This document shows positions 1 to 7,925 of a stretch of DNA of 31,578 bases, in pieces; the stretch's first letter is position 1, and the number at the start of each line of letters is the position of its first letter. Where the stretch lies: positions 1 to 31,578 of the forward strand of contig NZ_CALCYR010000203.1 of the NCBI RefSeq assembly GCF_937906425.1, given 5' to 3'. Source of the stretch: an uncultured Methanobrevibacter sp. Lineage in GTDB: Archaea; Methanobacteriota; Methanobacteria; Methanobacteriales; Methanobacteriaceae. The notes beneath the pieces were generated by a model, which was given only the letters and a program-made list of their open reading frames with translations, had not been told where the DNA came from and searched no databases. The position numbers were made by a program, and so were the translations under genes.

Positions 1-70
1 ATAAGTAAAAATAAGTAAAAATAAGTAAAAATAAGTAAAAATAAGTAAAAATAAATAAAAATAAATAAAA
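1..70. repeat. 10-bp tandem repeat downstream of the first gene
   Basis: Five perfect copies of ATAAGTAAAA (1-50) are followed by two copies of the variant ATAAATAAAA (51-70). The array may continue to the left of the window. On the minus strand each unit reads as a run of T, and it lies just beyond the stop codon of the minus-strand gene ending at 97. It would therefore supply repeated U-tracts, the main signal for archaeal transcription termination. The repeat is seen directly; the terminator role is inferred. Confidence 0.9.
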
Positions 71-96
71 AAATAGAAAAAATAAATTAAAATGAC

Positions 97-1218
97 TTAA
101 TCCTCTAAGACATAATCCAAAATGCGTTTAGATGAATATTCATCAAAATAATCAAATTGGTAATTGGCAAAGACATGAAGATTCTCCATATTGAAGTCCT
201 TATTTTTTATAGCCTCAAGCAATTCATCAGTATTCTGAACAATGGTTCCGGGAACATGTTTTTTATAATCAAAATAAAATCCTCTTTCATTATTCAAATA
301 ATTATCCAAATCATAGGCAAACAATATAATAGGCTTATTTAAAAGAGTGTATTCCACCATAACTGATGAATAATCTGTAATGAGAATATCTGATATTAGG
401 AAAAGCTGTTGCTCATCCTTGAATTGGGTAAAATTTACAATATTATATTTTTCAGCCAATTCTTCAAGATCTATCTGATTGTCACTGTCACAAAACTTTT
501 TGTAATTAGGATGTAACTTAATGCATAGAATATATTCATCCCCTAACTCATCAATAAACCTTTCAATGTCAAAATAAGCAAAAACATTATTGTATTTAGG
601 CACTTCCCTAAATGTTGGAGCATATAAAACTATCTTTTTACCCTTAATATTTGGATAAACCTTTTCAAATTCCGCCTTTAGACTCCTTACATAATCCTTA
701 TCCAAATGCTCCTTTGAATAATAGTCATTTCTTGGAATGCCCAATGGAATAACCTTTGACTTGTCTATTGCAAAATTCCTTGCATAGATGTCTATAACGT
801 TTTTACTGCTTACAAAAAGATTTGTTATCTTGTTTGAAAACTTTAGCATTACCTTCTTTTCATCTTCATTCAGGAGTTCATATCCGAATTTTTTAAAGAC
901 TCCTGTTCCATGCCATAACTGAATAAGTTTGGTTTTGCTGTTAAATCTCATGAATGCCAATGCAAAGAAGTTATCTGTTAAAAATACATATCTTGAACAG
1001 GCCAATTTACGAATGTTTGATATGGAAAAAACATCTTTAGGAACAAATACGCTTTCATATTCCTTTCCATCACTGGTTCTATAGTTTTTAAGCTCCTCTG
1101 AAACGTATTTTAGATTGCTTTCAAAGGAAGCGTTTCTGGTGGTAATGAATGCCACCCTATTCTTTTTCAATGGAAAAATCCTGCAAAGATTGAATATTAA
1201 TCCATAAATTCTATGCAA
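97..1218 (-). CDS. CDP-glycerol glycerophosphotransferase family protein (TagB/TagF-like)
   Basis: This 373-residue protein has the GT-B-like Glyphos_transf fold (PF04464), which moves an alditol phosphate from a CDP-alditol onto a lipid-linked or growing polymer at the inner membrane face. Family motifs occur in order: LWHGTG (101-106), YAPTFR (199-204), KLHPN (234-238), TDYSS (281-285), then ERGFYFDY (311-318) with PG at 323-324. Length fits the single-domain TagB type. The only start in frame is TTG at 1216-1218, because a stop lies 11 codons upstream. A GGAG lies about 17 bases before it, so initiation looks weak. It has no GT2 module, unlike the three large relatives in this window, and it lies 211 bp downstream of one of them on the same strand. 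The substrate (glycerol-P, ribitol-P or other) is unknown. Confidence 0.85.
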   Translation of the reverse strand: MHRIYGLIFNLCRIFPLKKNRVAFITTRNASFESNLKYVSEELKNYRTSDGKEYESVFVPKDVFSISNIRKLACSRYVFLTDNFFALAFMRFNSKTKLIQLWHGTGVFKKFGYELLNEDEKKVMLKFSNKITNLFVSSKNVIDIYARNFAIDKSKVIPLGIPRNDYYSKEHLDKDYVRSLKAEFEKVYPNIKGKKIVLYAPTFREVPKYNNVFAYFDIERFIDELGDEYILCIKLHPNYKKFCDSDNQIDLEELAEKYNIVNFTQFKDEQQLFLISDILITDYSSVMVEYTLLNKPIILFAYDLDNYLNNERGFYFDYKKHVPGTIVQNTDELLEAIKNKDFNMENLHVFANYQFDYFDEYSSKRILDYVLED

Positions 1219-1314
1219 TAAATATATTTTAACAACTCCAAATATTCTAATTCAACAGCTAAATTATTTAAATTCATGTTTAATCATAAAATCAAGTTAA
1301 TTGTTTTAACAGTT

Positions 1315-1415
1315 TATAAAAACTTTTAAAATAATATAAAAACTTTTTAAATAAATATAAAAGCTTTTAAAATAATAATAAAAATTTTAAAATTTATAAA
1401 AACTTTTAAAAATGA
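1315..1415. repeat. about 20-bp degenerate tandem repeat in the intergenic gap
   Basis: Units beginning TATAAAAACTTTTAAA recur at 1315, 1335, 1356 and 1395, with a more degenerate copy between the last two. Each contains a small palindrome (AAAACTTTT or AAAAGCTTTT) and a TATA-like box. The array occupies most of the 211-bp gap between two genes on the minus strand. It may hold a promoter for the 97-1218 gene or a terminator for the upstream gene; the sequence does not decide. Confidence 0.7.
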
Positions 1416-1429
1416 TTCTTTAAAAAACC

Positions 1430-4400
1430 CTAATAATACTTGTCCATTTCCAAGATTGCCTTATAAACCCTCTTGGAATTGTTTCTGTCAGTAAACTTAA
1501 AGAATTCATCAACACGTTTTTTATACTTTTCATCCATCTTACAGCTTGAATCAACATAATCCTTAATCTCTTTAATCAATTCCTCATGATTGTCAATGAC
1601 AGGCCCGAATCCCATTGATTCATAATCAAAGTAGCCATTTTCACTGTCAAAGTGATAGTCATTCTCATATTGATAATAAATAACAGGCTTTTTAATGTAT
1701 GCAAAGTCAAAGGATACGGAAGAGAAGTCTGTTACAAGCAATGAGGAATGATTGAAAATATCCGCATATCTTCTTGATGTGAACTTGTCGGAATCTGAAT
1801 TCAAGTCACTTAAATCAAATTCAACACGTGAATCCCTATCAAAAAGATTTATGTACTTGTTTAGATTAGGATGTGGCTTGAAAACCAGCCTGTAACCTGC
1901 CTTATCCAGACAGTCCAGAAGTTCCTTATCATTTATGAGACTGTTGAAAACATTGAAGAATCTTGTGGAGTGGAATTCTTCAGGGCCATTGTTGTGAAGG
2001 TGCCTTCTCCATGTCGGCATTATGACTATTTCATGCCTATCATCAAGAGCCTCAAGATAATCGAATCTTGGAAAACCTAAAACCTTTATTATGTCCTCAT
2101 CATAACCATAGTAAGGCTCTAAAAATGATTCCCTTTCCTTATCTGACACTGTCAGAATAAATGAAAGGTTCTTGTCAAAGCGGTTTAACCAGTATGAAAC
2201 ATTATCCTTTGTAACCCCATGCTGAAGGAAAACTGTCTTAGACTTGACAAAACCTGCAAGATGTGGGAAATTGCCATAGAAAGGATAGATTAAGTTGTTG
2301 TCAGGATGGGATGAAACAATCACCTCTGCATATAATGAAAGAATCCTGTGCTTAAGTGACTTGTAAGCAATGACATTGCCGATTCCCTTTATGTACTTGT
2401 ATTCTCCACTTTCCTTCTCACGAGCCAATAGCTTTCTAATCTTGGATTTTGTGGAACTTGCAATGTATTGATTTTCCAAGTGCCTTATATTGTTGAAATG
2501 GCTTGTGGACTGCTCCAAAGTAAAATACTTCCTGATTTTACGATTGTCAATTTCTGCAGTATCCCTTCTTACAAAGAACTTTTTGGAAATCCTATAGAGA
2601 ATATAATTAATCAAATACGTAAACTTGTTTTCCCTTAAAAAGGCCATATAATCATAGTTCATAACTGTCCAAAGAAGATCCCTCTTTTGATAATAATCAG
2701 TTTCCTCATCCTTGCGCCTTAGATTAGGACCTTTAATTCTGGACTTGACATCAGTGCTTTTGATTTTCACCTTCACATCATCCACACGGTCATCAAGCCT
2801 GGAATCAAGATTTGCAAGAATCTCATTATACTTGGCATCCAACTTTCCATCAATGCTTTTGACAAATTGGGGCTTGCTGATTCTTTTGGATCGAATCCTA
2901 ATGTAATCTGAAGATGAAGACTGGACCAATTCAGAATTATCATCTGAATTTAATTCAGTAAATGCATCTGAAACTGAATCATCAGAATCACGACTAAGAC
3001 TTAAATTAGAATCAGAATCAACAGAATCACGACCAAGACTTAAATTAGAATCAGAATCAACAGAATTAAGATTAACACTTAAATTAGAATCTGAATCAAC
3101 CATTAAATTAGAATTTGAATCAGCACTTAAATTAGAATCAGAATAATCATTTAAAGCAGAACCCTGACCCTTAAGAAAACTATTATGATTTTCCCTAAAT
3201 GCATTATCAAAGTCAAGCAAGTCAGACTCATTAAAATCAGAATCTGGATTAAAGTCAAGTGAACCATTTTCAATAAACCTTACCCTTGTGTCAGCCTCCT
3301 CTTCCCTATTCCTAATATTCCTAATTGATCTGAAGAGGTCCTTGATTAAATCAATCAATCTAATCTCCTTTCCCTCGAAAAGCTCTGCCTTATATGGCTT
3401 TCTGGACTTTGAGAGGATGGATTCCTCTAAATCAAGGGTTCTGTTAAATTCCTCAAGGCTTAATTTATCAAATTCATTGACTGCCTTGAACAGCTGCAAT
3501 CCATTGTCATCTGCAGCATATGGAAGATCTGAAAAGATCCAAATCCTTTTATTCCTATAGAAAGGATAATAGATAAAGTATAATATTCTTAAAACAAAAC
3601 CTGTTCTCCAACCTTCTTTCCTATCTGCAAGAATGGAAACAAGGGTGAAAAACTCAAATTTCAATATCTTGAATATGCTTCTCTTTCTGATTGCAATATT
3701 GCTTCCATTGTCAATGAGAATATAATCCTTGGATATCTTGTAGCTTGAAATCCTTGAAAGGCCTGAAGTGTGATTGTAGTCAATTAGAAGGTCACCTGAA
3801 AAGCTTAAGTCATGATGGTTGAAGTAATCCGGAGAACCTTCATTAGGCACATCCATCTTCAAGTCACGGCATACCTCATTGAGATTTCTAAAGCTTGTCC
3901 TGAATGAGACAATAAGGTCATTTCTATAAATTGGAATCCTCACTTCAAAGTCATGGTTGTAGCCATAGTTGAAGTTAAGTGAAAGATTGTCCCTTTGAGG
4001 GTAATTCACCCTTTTAACCTTATAGATTTCCTCATTTGTATATTGGGAATTTTTGTCCTTCTCACTTAATACGGCATAGATTTCAAAGTCATTATGGAAA
4101 AAGCTTGTAATATGGCCTGAAACATAGAGTTCATTTGGATTTTTAAATTCAACAATGTCCAGATAGACCTTATTCAACTCCAGATAGTTTATGATGAATG
4201 AAAGCTCATTCTTTCCCATATATGGAATAAGATTGTTGTTTAGGGAGTCATAATAGCTGTCCTCAATTTGATTGAAACCAAAGGTCTTTCTGTCAAGATA
4301 GTTCCACTTGAAATACTTTATAAGAATTATGTGTGCCTTCAGTATTGATGGGATTGACCTCTGCTTGAAGATGGCCTTGTCCCCTATATAGAACAGTATT

Positions 4401-5392
4401 GAGATTATCTTATCATAAAGGACCATTATCTCATCGATTGAAAGAAGATGATTGATTTGCCTTATTTCCATAATCCATTGAAGGTCATACATCACAATAT
4501 GCTGGATAAATTCAGGAACCTGACCATAGAGATCAAGTGAATCATTTATGATGCGAATCATATACTCGTCGATTCTTGTTGTAAAATAAGACTTGTGATT
4601 AGCTGAATCTGATATTAGGGAGGTGTTTTCACTTTCCTTTTTCCTGTAATAATATGTGCAATTGTTCAATAAACCTAAAAGAGGATTTCTAAGCAATATC
4701 TGATTGATGAGCAATGCATCCTCTGAAACTGAAAGATTTTCATTGAATACAACAGGAATATAATAATTCAGGCTTTTCCCCTTAATATAGGGTTCCATAT
4801 CCGTTTCAAGTGCAGACTCATTGTGGATTTCGGAAATTGAAGGAATGTATGGAGACTTGATTCTGTTGAATTCACGGTTTTTGATAACTTCCCTTCTAAA
4901 GAAGGCTGAAGCTGAAGACAATTGGATAAATTCAGGAATTTCCAAAAGGTTTACAATGCCGCTGCTTTTAAACTTGTAGTTAAGCGGATGATCTCCACGT
5001 TTTGCACCTGCAAACTTGATAGGAATTGCAACCATGTCAACATACTGGTAATCGTCAAGGAATATGTCAACCCTTTCAAAGGTCTTCTTTGAGATATAAT
5101 CATCACTGTCAAGGAAATTGATTATTTCCCCTTCAGCAAGTGAAAGGCCAATGTTTCTTGCATGTGCAGGACCACAGTTGATATTGTTTGAGACAAGTAG
5201 GACATTATCCGGAAAGGCTTCAATGTACTCCCGAACAATTGATTCAGTATTGTCACTGCTTCCATCATTTACAACAATAAGCTGGATATTTTCCTTAAAG
5301 TCCAGACTTTGATTGACAAGTGAATCAATAGCTTCCCTTATATACTCTCCAGAGTTATAAGCCGCCATCACAACAGAAAATCTAAATACCAA
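1430..5392 (-). CDS. Giant bifunctional GT2 glycosyltransferase / glycerophosphotransferase with Ser-Asp-rich insertion
   Basis: The protein has about 1,320 residues. The N-terminal GT2 module carries FSVVMAAYN, VNDGSSDN and the metal-binding DSDD. A middle region follows, then a C-terminal CDP-alditol glycerophosphotransferase module with QHGVTKDN, MPTWRR, KPHPN, TDFSS and YQYENDYHF. This build matches bifunctional glycosyltransferase/CDP-glycerol transferases of teichoic-acid type. Two relatives in the window (909 and 951 residues) share the whole plan. This one is longer because of an extra segment of about 350 residues, roughly 650-1005, between ADDNGLQLFKAV and SLKHRIL. The insert contains a Ser/Asp/Asn-rich tract with 13-residue repeats. 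The frame is open from 5422, but TTG at 5390-5392 is the better start: AGGGGA at 5400-5405 precedes it by 7 bases, as in the relative at 21135. Membrane-associated action is inferred. Confidence 0.85.
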   Translation of the reverse strand: MVFRFSVVMAAYNSGEYIREAIDSLVNQSLDFKENIQLIVVNDGSSDNTESIVREYIEAFPDNVLLVSNNINCGPAHARNIGLSLAEGEIINFLDSDDYISKKTFERVDIFLDDYQYVDMVAIPIKFAGAKRGDHPLNYKFKSSGIVNLLEIPEFIQLSSASAFFRREVIKNREFNRIKSPYIPSISEIHNESALETDMEPYIKGKSLNYYIPVVFNENLSVSEDALLINQILLRNPLLGLLNNCTYYYRKKESENTSLISDSANHKSYFTTRIDEYMIRIINDSLDLYGQVPEFIQHIVMYDLQWIMEIRQINHLLSIDEIMVLYDKIISILFYIGDKAIFKQRSIPSILKAHIILIKYFKWNYLDRKTFGFNQIEDSYYDSLNNNLIPYMGKNELSFIINYLELNKVYLDIVEFKNPNELYVSGHITSFFHNDFEIYAVLSEKDKNSQYTNEEIYKVKRVNYPQRDNLSLNFNYGYNHDFEVRIPIYRNDLIVSFRTSFRNLNEVCRDLKMDVPNEGSPDYFNHHDLSFSGDLLIDYNHTSGLSRISSYKISKDYILIDNGSNIAIRKRSIFKILKFEFFTLVSILADRKEGWRTGFVLRILYFIYYPFYRNKRIWIFSDLPYAADDNGLQLFKAVNEFDKLSLEEFNRTLDLEESILSKSRKPYKAELFEGKEIRLIDLIKDLFRSIRNIRNREEEADTRVRFIENGSLDFNPDSDFNESDLLDFDNAFRENHNSFLKGQGSALNDYSDSNLSADSNSNLMVDSDSNLSVNLNSVDSDSNLSLGRDSVDSDSNLSLSRDSDDSVSDAFTELNSDDNSELVQSSSSDYIRIRSKRISKPQFVKSIDGKLDAKYNEILANLDSRLDDRVDDVKVKIKSTDVKSRIKGPNLRRKDEETDYYQKRDLLWTVMNYDYMAFLRENKFTYLINYILYRISKKFFVRRDTAEIDNRKIRKYFTLEQSTSHFNNIRHLENQYIASSTKSKIRKLLAREKESGEYKYIKGIGNVIAYKSLKHRILSLYAEVIVSSHPDNNLIYPFYGNFPHLAGFVKSKTVFLQHGVTKDNVSYWLNRFDKNLSFILTVSDKERESFLEPYYGYDEDIIKVLGFPRFDYLEALDDRHEIVIMPTWRRHLHNNGPEEFHSTRFFNVFNSLINDKELLDCLDKAGYRLVFKPHPNLNKYINLFDRDSRVEFDLSDLNSDSDKFTSRRYADIFNHSSLLVTDFSSVSFDFAYIKKPVIYYQYENDYHFDSENGYFDYESMGFGPVIDNHEELIKEIKDYVDSSCKMDEKYKKRVDEFFKFTDRNNSKRVYKAILEMDKYY
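2988..3140. repeat. 39-bp in-frame repeats coding a Ser/Asp-rich tract
   Basis: The phrase ACTTAAATTAGAATC recurs at about 2999, 3038, 3077 and 3125, giving 39-bp spacing and then a 48-bp step. On the coding strand each unit encodes a variant of VDSDSNLSL. All spacings are multiples of three, so copy-number change would alter protein length without breaking the frame. The tract lies inside the insertion of the giant fusion protein. Confidence 0.85.
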
Positions 5393-5782
5393 CCCAATAT
5401 CCCCTATTTTTTGATTAAACAAATAAGCAAATAAATATTTAATGATTAATGATTAATTATTAATGATTAATTTTTAATGATAATTATTAATGATTAATAT
5501 TAATATAAATATTAACTAAGCTTAAGATTTATAATTAATTACAAATAACTGAATAAATTTAAAATTAGCATTGAATAATAAAAGGAAATTTTTATAAAAT
5601 CATTATTCATTTTTCATTAAGTATATATCTATTTTTAAAAATATAAATAGATAACTTAAAAAAAGAAAAATAAAAAATTTAAAAACTTAAAAACATAAAG
5701 ATATATATTTTAAATAACAAATTTAAAACTATAAAACTTTAAAAAAAATTTAATTTATTTTAAAAATTAACAGGTGAATCAA
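5393..5782. promoter_or_regulatory. Divergent intergenic region with AT-rich repeats and probable promoters
   Basis: About 390 bp separates the divergent genes at 5392 (minus) and 5783 (plus). Near 5440-5500 there are degenerate repeats of TTAATGATTAA. TATA-like candidates are TTTATATTAA on the minus strand near 5500-5511 and GATATATATTTTA on the plus strand near 5700-5712. At 5772-5777, AGGTGA forms a clear ribosome site with 5-base spacing to GTG 5783. No open reading frame of note is present. Promoter positions are guesses from TATA-like content in a region that is AT-rich throughout. Confidence 0.4.
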
Positions 5783-6328
5783 GTGGATAATTTAAAAAAG
5801 CTATATGCTTTACTTGCTGTATTAATTATTATTTATGTAAGCATTAACTTTTCATATAATGGATTAAATGTATTGCCTGTCTTTTCTGAGGATAATCTTA
5901 ATATTGGAGGAAATACTGAAGAAATCATCACTATGCAAAACAGTGCTTTTACAAAATTAGAAGGTTTTACTAATGTAAGCGTAAATGAAAGTTCTGTTGA
6001 TTTAATTGATAGTACTAAAGGCATAACAATACATGTATTCGAATTAGATAATTCTCAAAATTTAGAAAAGATAAAAAATGAGGAATTATCAAAAAATGAA
6101 GCCATAACATCCAATCAAACTTTAAATAAAAATGGAGTTACTGTATACTTCATATATGAAGAAGGTTCTGAAAATTATAATGCTAAAATATACTTTAATA
6201 AAAATGATCAAAATTATTTAATAAGTGGTAATAATATTAAATATGATGATAGTGATTACTTTATTAAGAGTTGTGAAAACATTATAAACACAATGAACTT
6301 ACATAAAGAAGGATTCAGCAGATGGTAA
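5783..6328 (+). CDS. Small membrane-anchored or secreted protein of unknown function
   Basis: I do not recognise this family. The frame opens at GTG 5774, but GTG 5783 is preferred: AGGTGA at 5772-5777 sits 5 bases before it and would overlap the earlier start. The product is 181 residues. An N-terminal hydrophobic helix with no clear cleavage site (about 6-22, LYALLAVLIIIYVSINF) suggests a signal anchor. The remaining 155 or so residues are polar and acidic and look like one compact extracytoplasmic alpha/beta domain with alternating strands (GITIHVFEL, GVTVYFIYEE, AKIYFNK, NYLISG). It is the only plus-strand gene in the left half and is divergent from the giant fusion gene. A run of T follows the stop. 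A link to surface polymer assembly rests on position only. Confidence 0.75.
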   Translation: MDNLKKLYALLAVLIIIYVSINFSYNGLNVLPVFSEDNLNIGGNTEEIITMQNSAFTKLEGFTNVSVNESSVDLIDSTKGITIHVFELDNSQNLEKIKNEELSKNEAITSNQTLNKNGVTVYFIYEEGSENYNAKIYFNKNDQNYLISGNNIKYDDSDYFIKSCENIINTMNLHKEGFSRW

Positions 6329-6337
6329 TAAACTAAC

Positions 6338-6357
6338 TCCTTCTTTTTCTTTTTTTA
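6338..6357 (+). terminator. T-rich terminator after the 5783-6328 gene
   Basis: The sequence CCTTCTTTTTCTTTTTTT begins ten bases after the TAA stop. A U-rich tract without a strong hairpin is a typical archaeal transcription end. No competing function is visible here. Confidence 0.5.
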
Positions 6358-6469
6358 AAATTATTTAAAAAATACATCTTTTGAATGTTTAAACAAGAAT
6401 GTCAAAAAAAAATAGAAGAAAACATTAATTGGAAAAAATAAAAAAAATAAAAATAGTGGAATTAAAAAA

Positions 6470-6630
6470 TTATTTGGACAAAATAAATTCAGCCAATTCT
6501 AAATCAAACTTATTAATCACTTTAAAATTACTTTTTTCACCTTCAAATAAATAAATGTTCCTATTTTTCATAAAATAAACACCAATAATTTCATGAACTT
6601 GCTCTTTTTCAGATTCTGTTAAACTATTTA
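6470..6630 (-). pseudogene. 3' stump of a gene cut off by a transposon end
   Basis: Minus-strand reading from about 6630 to the TAA at 6470-6472 gives a clean coding tail of about 50 residues containing ESEKEQVHEIIGVYFM and KFDLELAEFILSK. It has normal hydrophobic periodicity and no internal stop. There is no start codon. Upstream the frame runs into the left inverted end of the decayed transposon and stops at a TAG (6659-6661). No matching 5' part is seen in the 52 bases between the other transposon end (7873) and the ugd stop. I read it as a gene whose front was lost when the element inserted or during later rearrangement. The family is not recognised. Confidence 0.6.
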
Positions 6631-7873
6631 GGGGTCTGAATTTTTTGGCGGAAAATTCCTATGAATTTTAATTATTTTTATTCATTCTCCTAATAATTTT
6701 TCTCTGTTTTAAAAGAATACATTAATATTTTTAGTAATTTAAAAAAAATAGTTCTTAAATATCGTTAAATTTAATTAATTTATACTTAATAAATGTATTA
6801 ATAGTAATTAAAATGAAGTGTAGATTAAATTTAGATAAAAAAGACCCAAACTATAGTTTATTGAAAGACATATTAAAAATTATGGATTCTAAAGAATCTG
6901 AAAAATTTTAGCAACATATGAATTTAAAAATTTAAATAAAACAATATTTAAATTTAAAATCATATTTATAAGCAAGTTAACGATAACTTCATAATTAATG
7001 AACTTCAATCCAAAAAGGGACTCTGTAAATACTTTAATATTTCTGAAGTTTTGACTGTCGAAAGAAAAAAATTTCTCATAAAATGAACTATCAAAAACTC
7101 ATTAAAAGCTTAAATAGAATATAAATTCAAGAAATATAGTAAAAAGGAAAGGAAAAAAGACTTTTATTGTGATGCAACTTCAGTAGATGTAGATATTATT
7201 TCACACCGAAATAAAAAGACTAAAGAACATCAGCAAAAATTAAATCTCAAAATGGAGTTTTTTAATCTAAAGGCTTTTATATTGGATTTAAAGCAACTGT
7301 TGTAATAAATTACGATTCATGAATCCCTTGTATTTTAATCCATTCTGAAACTCCAAATGATGAAAAACTTTTAAAAAAAAAATTTAGAAAACCCTCAAAA
7401 AGAGGAATAAATTAAAAAATGAGATATATTAGCCTTTAATAAAGGTTATTACAACTAAAAAAACTACCAAATGAGAATCAGCAAAATTAAAATTGTCCCT
7501 TTCATTTTCCAAAAAGAAAAATTTAACAAAACAAGACTTGATAATAGTTTAACTTATCCTTCAGCATATTTAACAAACATAAGAAAATATTAATAATAAA
7601 GACTTTTAATCGATTAAAAAAAAAAAGAATTATTAGAAAAATTTAGTTCATGGAAAAAATTCAAACCAGCTAGGGGGGGGAAATCAAAGATTTTTTTTCA
7701 AATTCTTAAAGCAAGGTTTGAATATAAAAGAAATCCATAAATATACACTAAAATCAGGCAAACAGAATATTTAAATGTATTTTTAGGAGCACTGATAGTA
7801 TCACAAGGATTTAACTCAAAAACAGCCATACAACAATTATCCTAGAACAAATCGTCAAGCCCCTAAATAATTT
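6621..7873 (+). mobile_element. Decayed IS4-like DDE insertion sequence, copy 1
   Basis: The element is about 1.25 kb. Its ends are imperfect 19-bp inverted repeats: 6621-6639 (AAACTATTTAGGGGTCTGA) and the complement of 7855-7873 (AAATTATTTAGGGGCTTGA), 16 of 19 bases matching. A transposase relic begins at ATG 6813 (MKCRLNLDKKDPNY). It continues in broken frames with DATSVDVDIISHRNKKTKEH (about 7160-7220), GFYIGFKATVVINYDS, ILIHSETPNDEKLL, FNKGYYN followed by a stop and KNYQ, IVPFIFQKEKFNKTRL, and FLGALIVSQGFNSKTAIQQL near the right end. Several stops, frameshifts and an 8-G run (7673-7680) show it is dead. The Asp expected before KGYY has become Asn. No target duplication could be identified. 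Confidence 0.85.
6813..7847 (+). pseudogene. Broken DDE transposase gene
   Basis: The relic reads from ATG 6813 to about 7847 across many stops and frame changes. Recognisable pieces are DATSVDVD (first catalytic Asp region), a hydrophobic GFKATVVINYD segment, KGYYN*KNYQ (second catalytic region, Asp lost) and a C-terminal FLGALIVSQGF. The order is that of IS4-type DDE transposases (PF01609-like). The 5' part can be aligned base by base with the minus-strand fragment at 18003-18276, which shows that both derive from one IS family. Confidence 0.8.
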
Positions 7874-7925
7874 TTAGAAAAAAATTAAAACAGTATTAAA
7901 ACCAGTTAAAAGTTTTTTACATATT

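Noticed and set aside
2712..3560. Plus-strand open frames inside the giant transferase gene
   Set aside because: They are antisense shadows of a strongly supported coding region, with Ser/Leu-rich products and no ribosome site.
1430..5392. Giant protein as an artificial fusion of two genes
   Set aside because: Two independent paralogs in the window have the same GT2 plus glycerophosphotransferase order in one frame, so the fusion is genuine. Only the inserted segment is unusual.
7673..7680. 8-G tract as a phase-variation switch
   Set aside because: It lies inside a transposase relic already broken by many stops and frameshifts, so slippage could not restore a product.
6329..7925. Structured noncoding RNA in the 1.6-kb gene-poor stretch
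   Set aside because: Translation in shifting frames reveals a transposase relic and a gene stump, which explain the stretch. No tRNA or rRNA features were seen.
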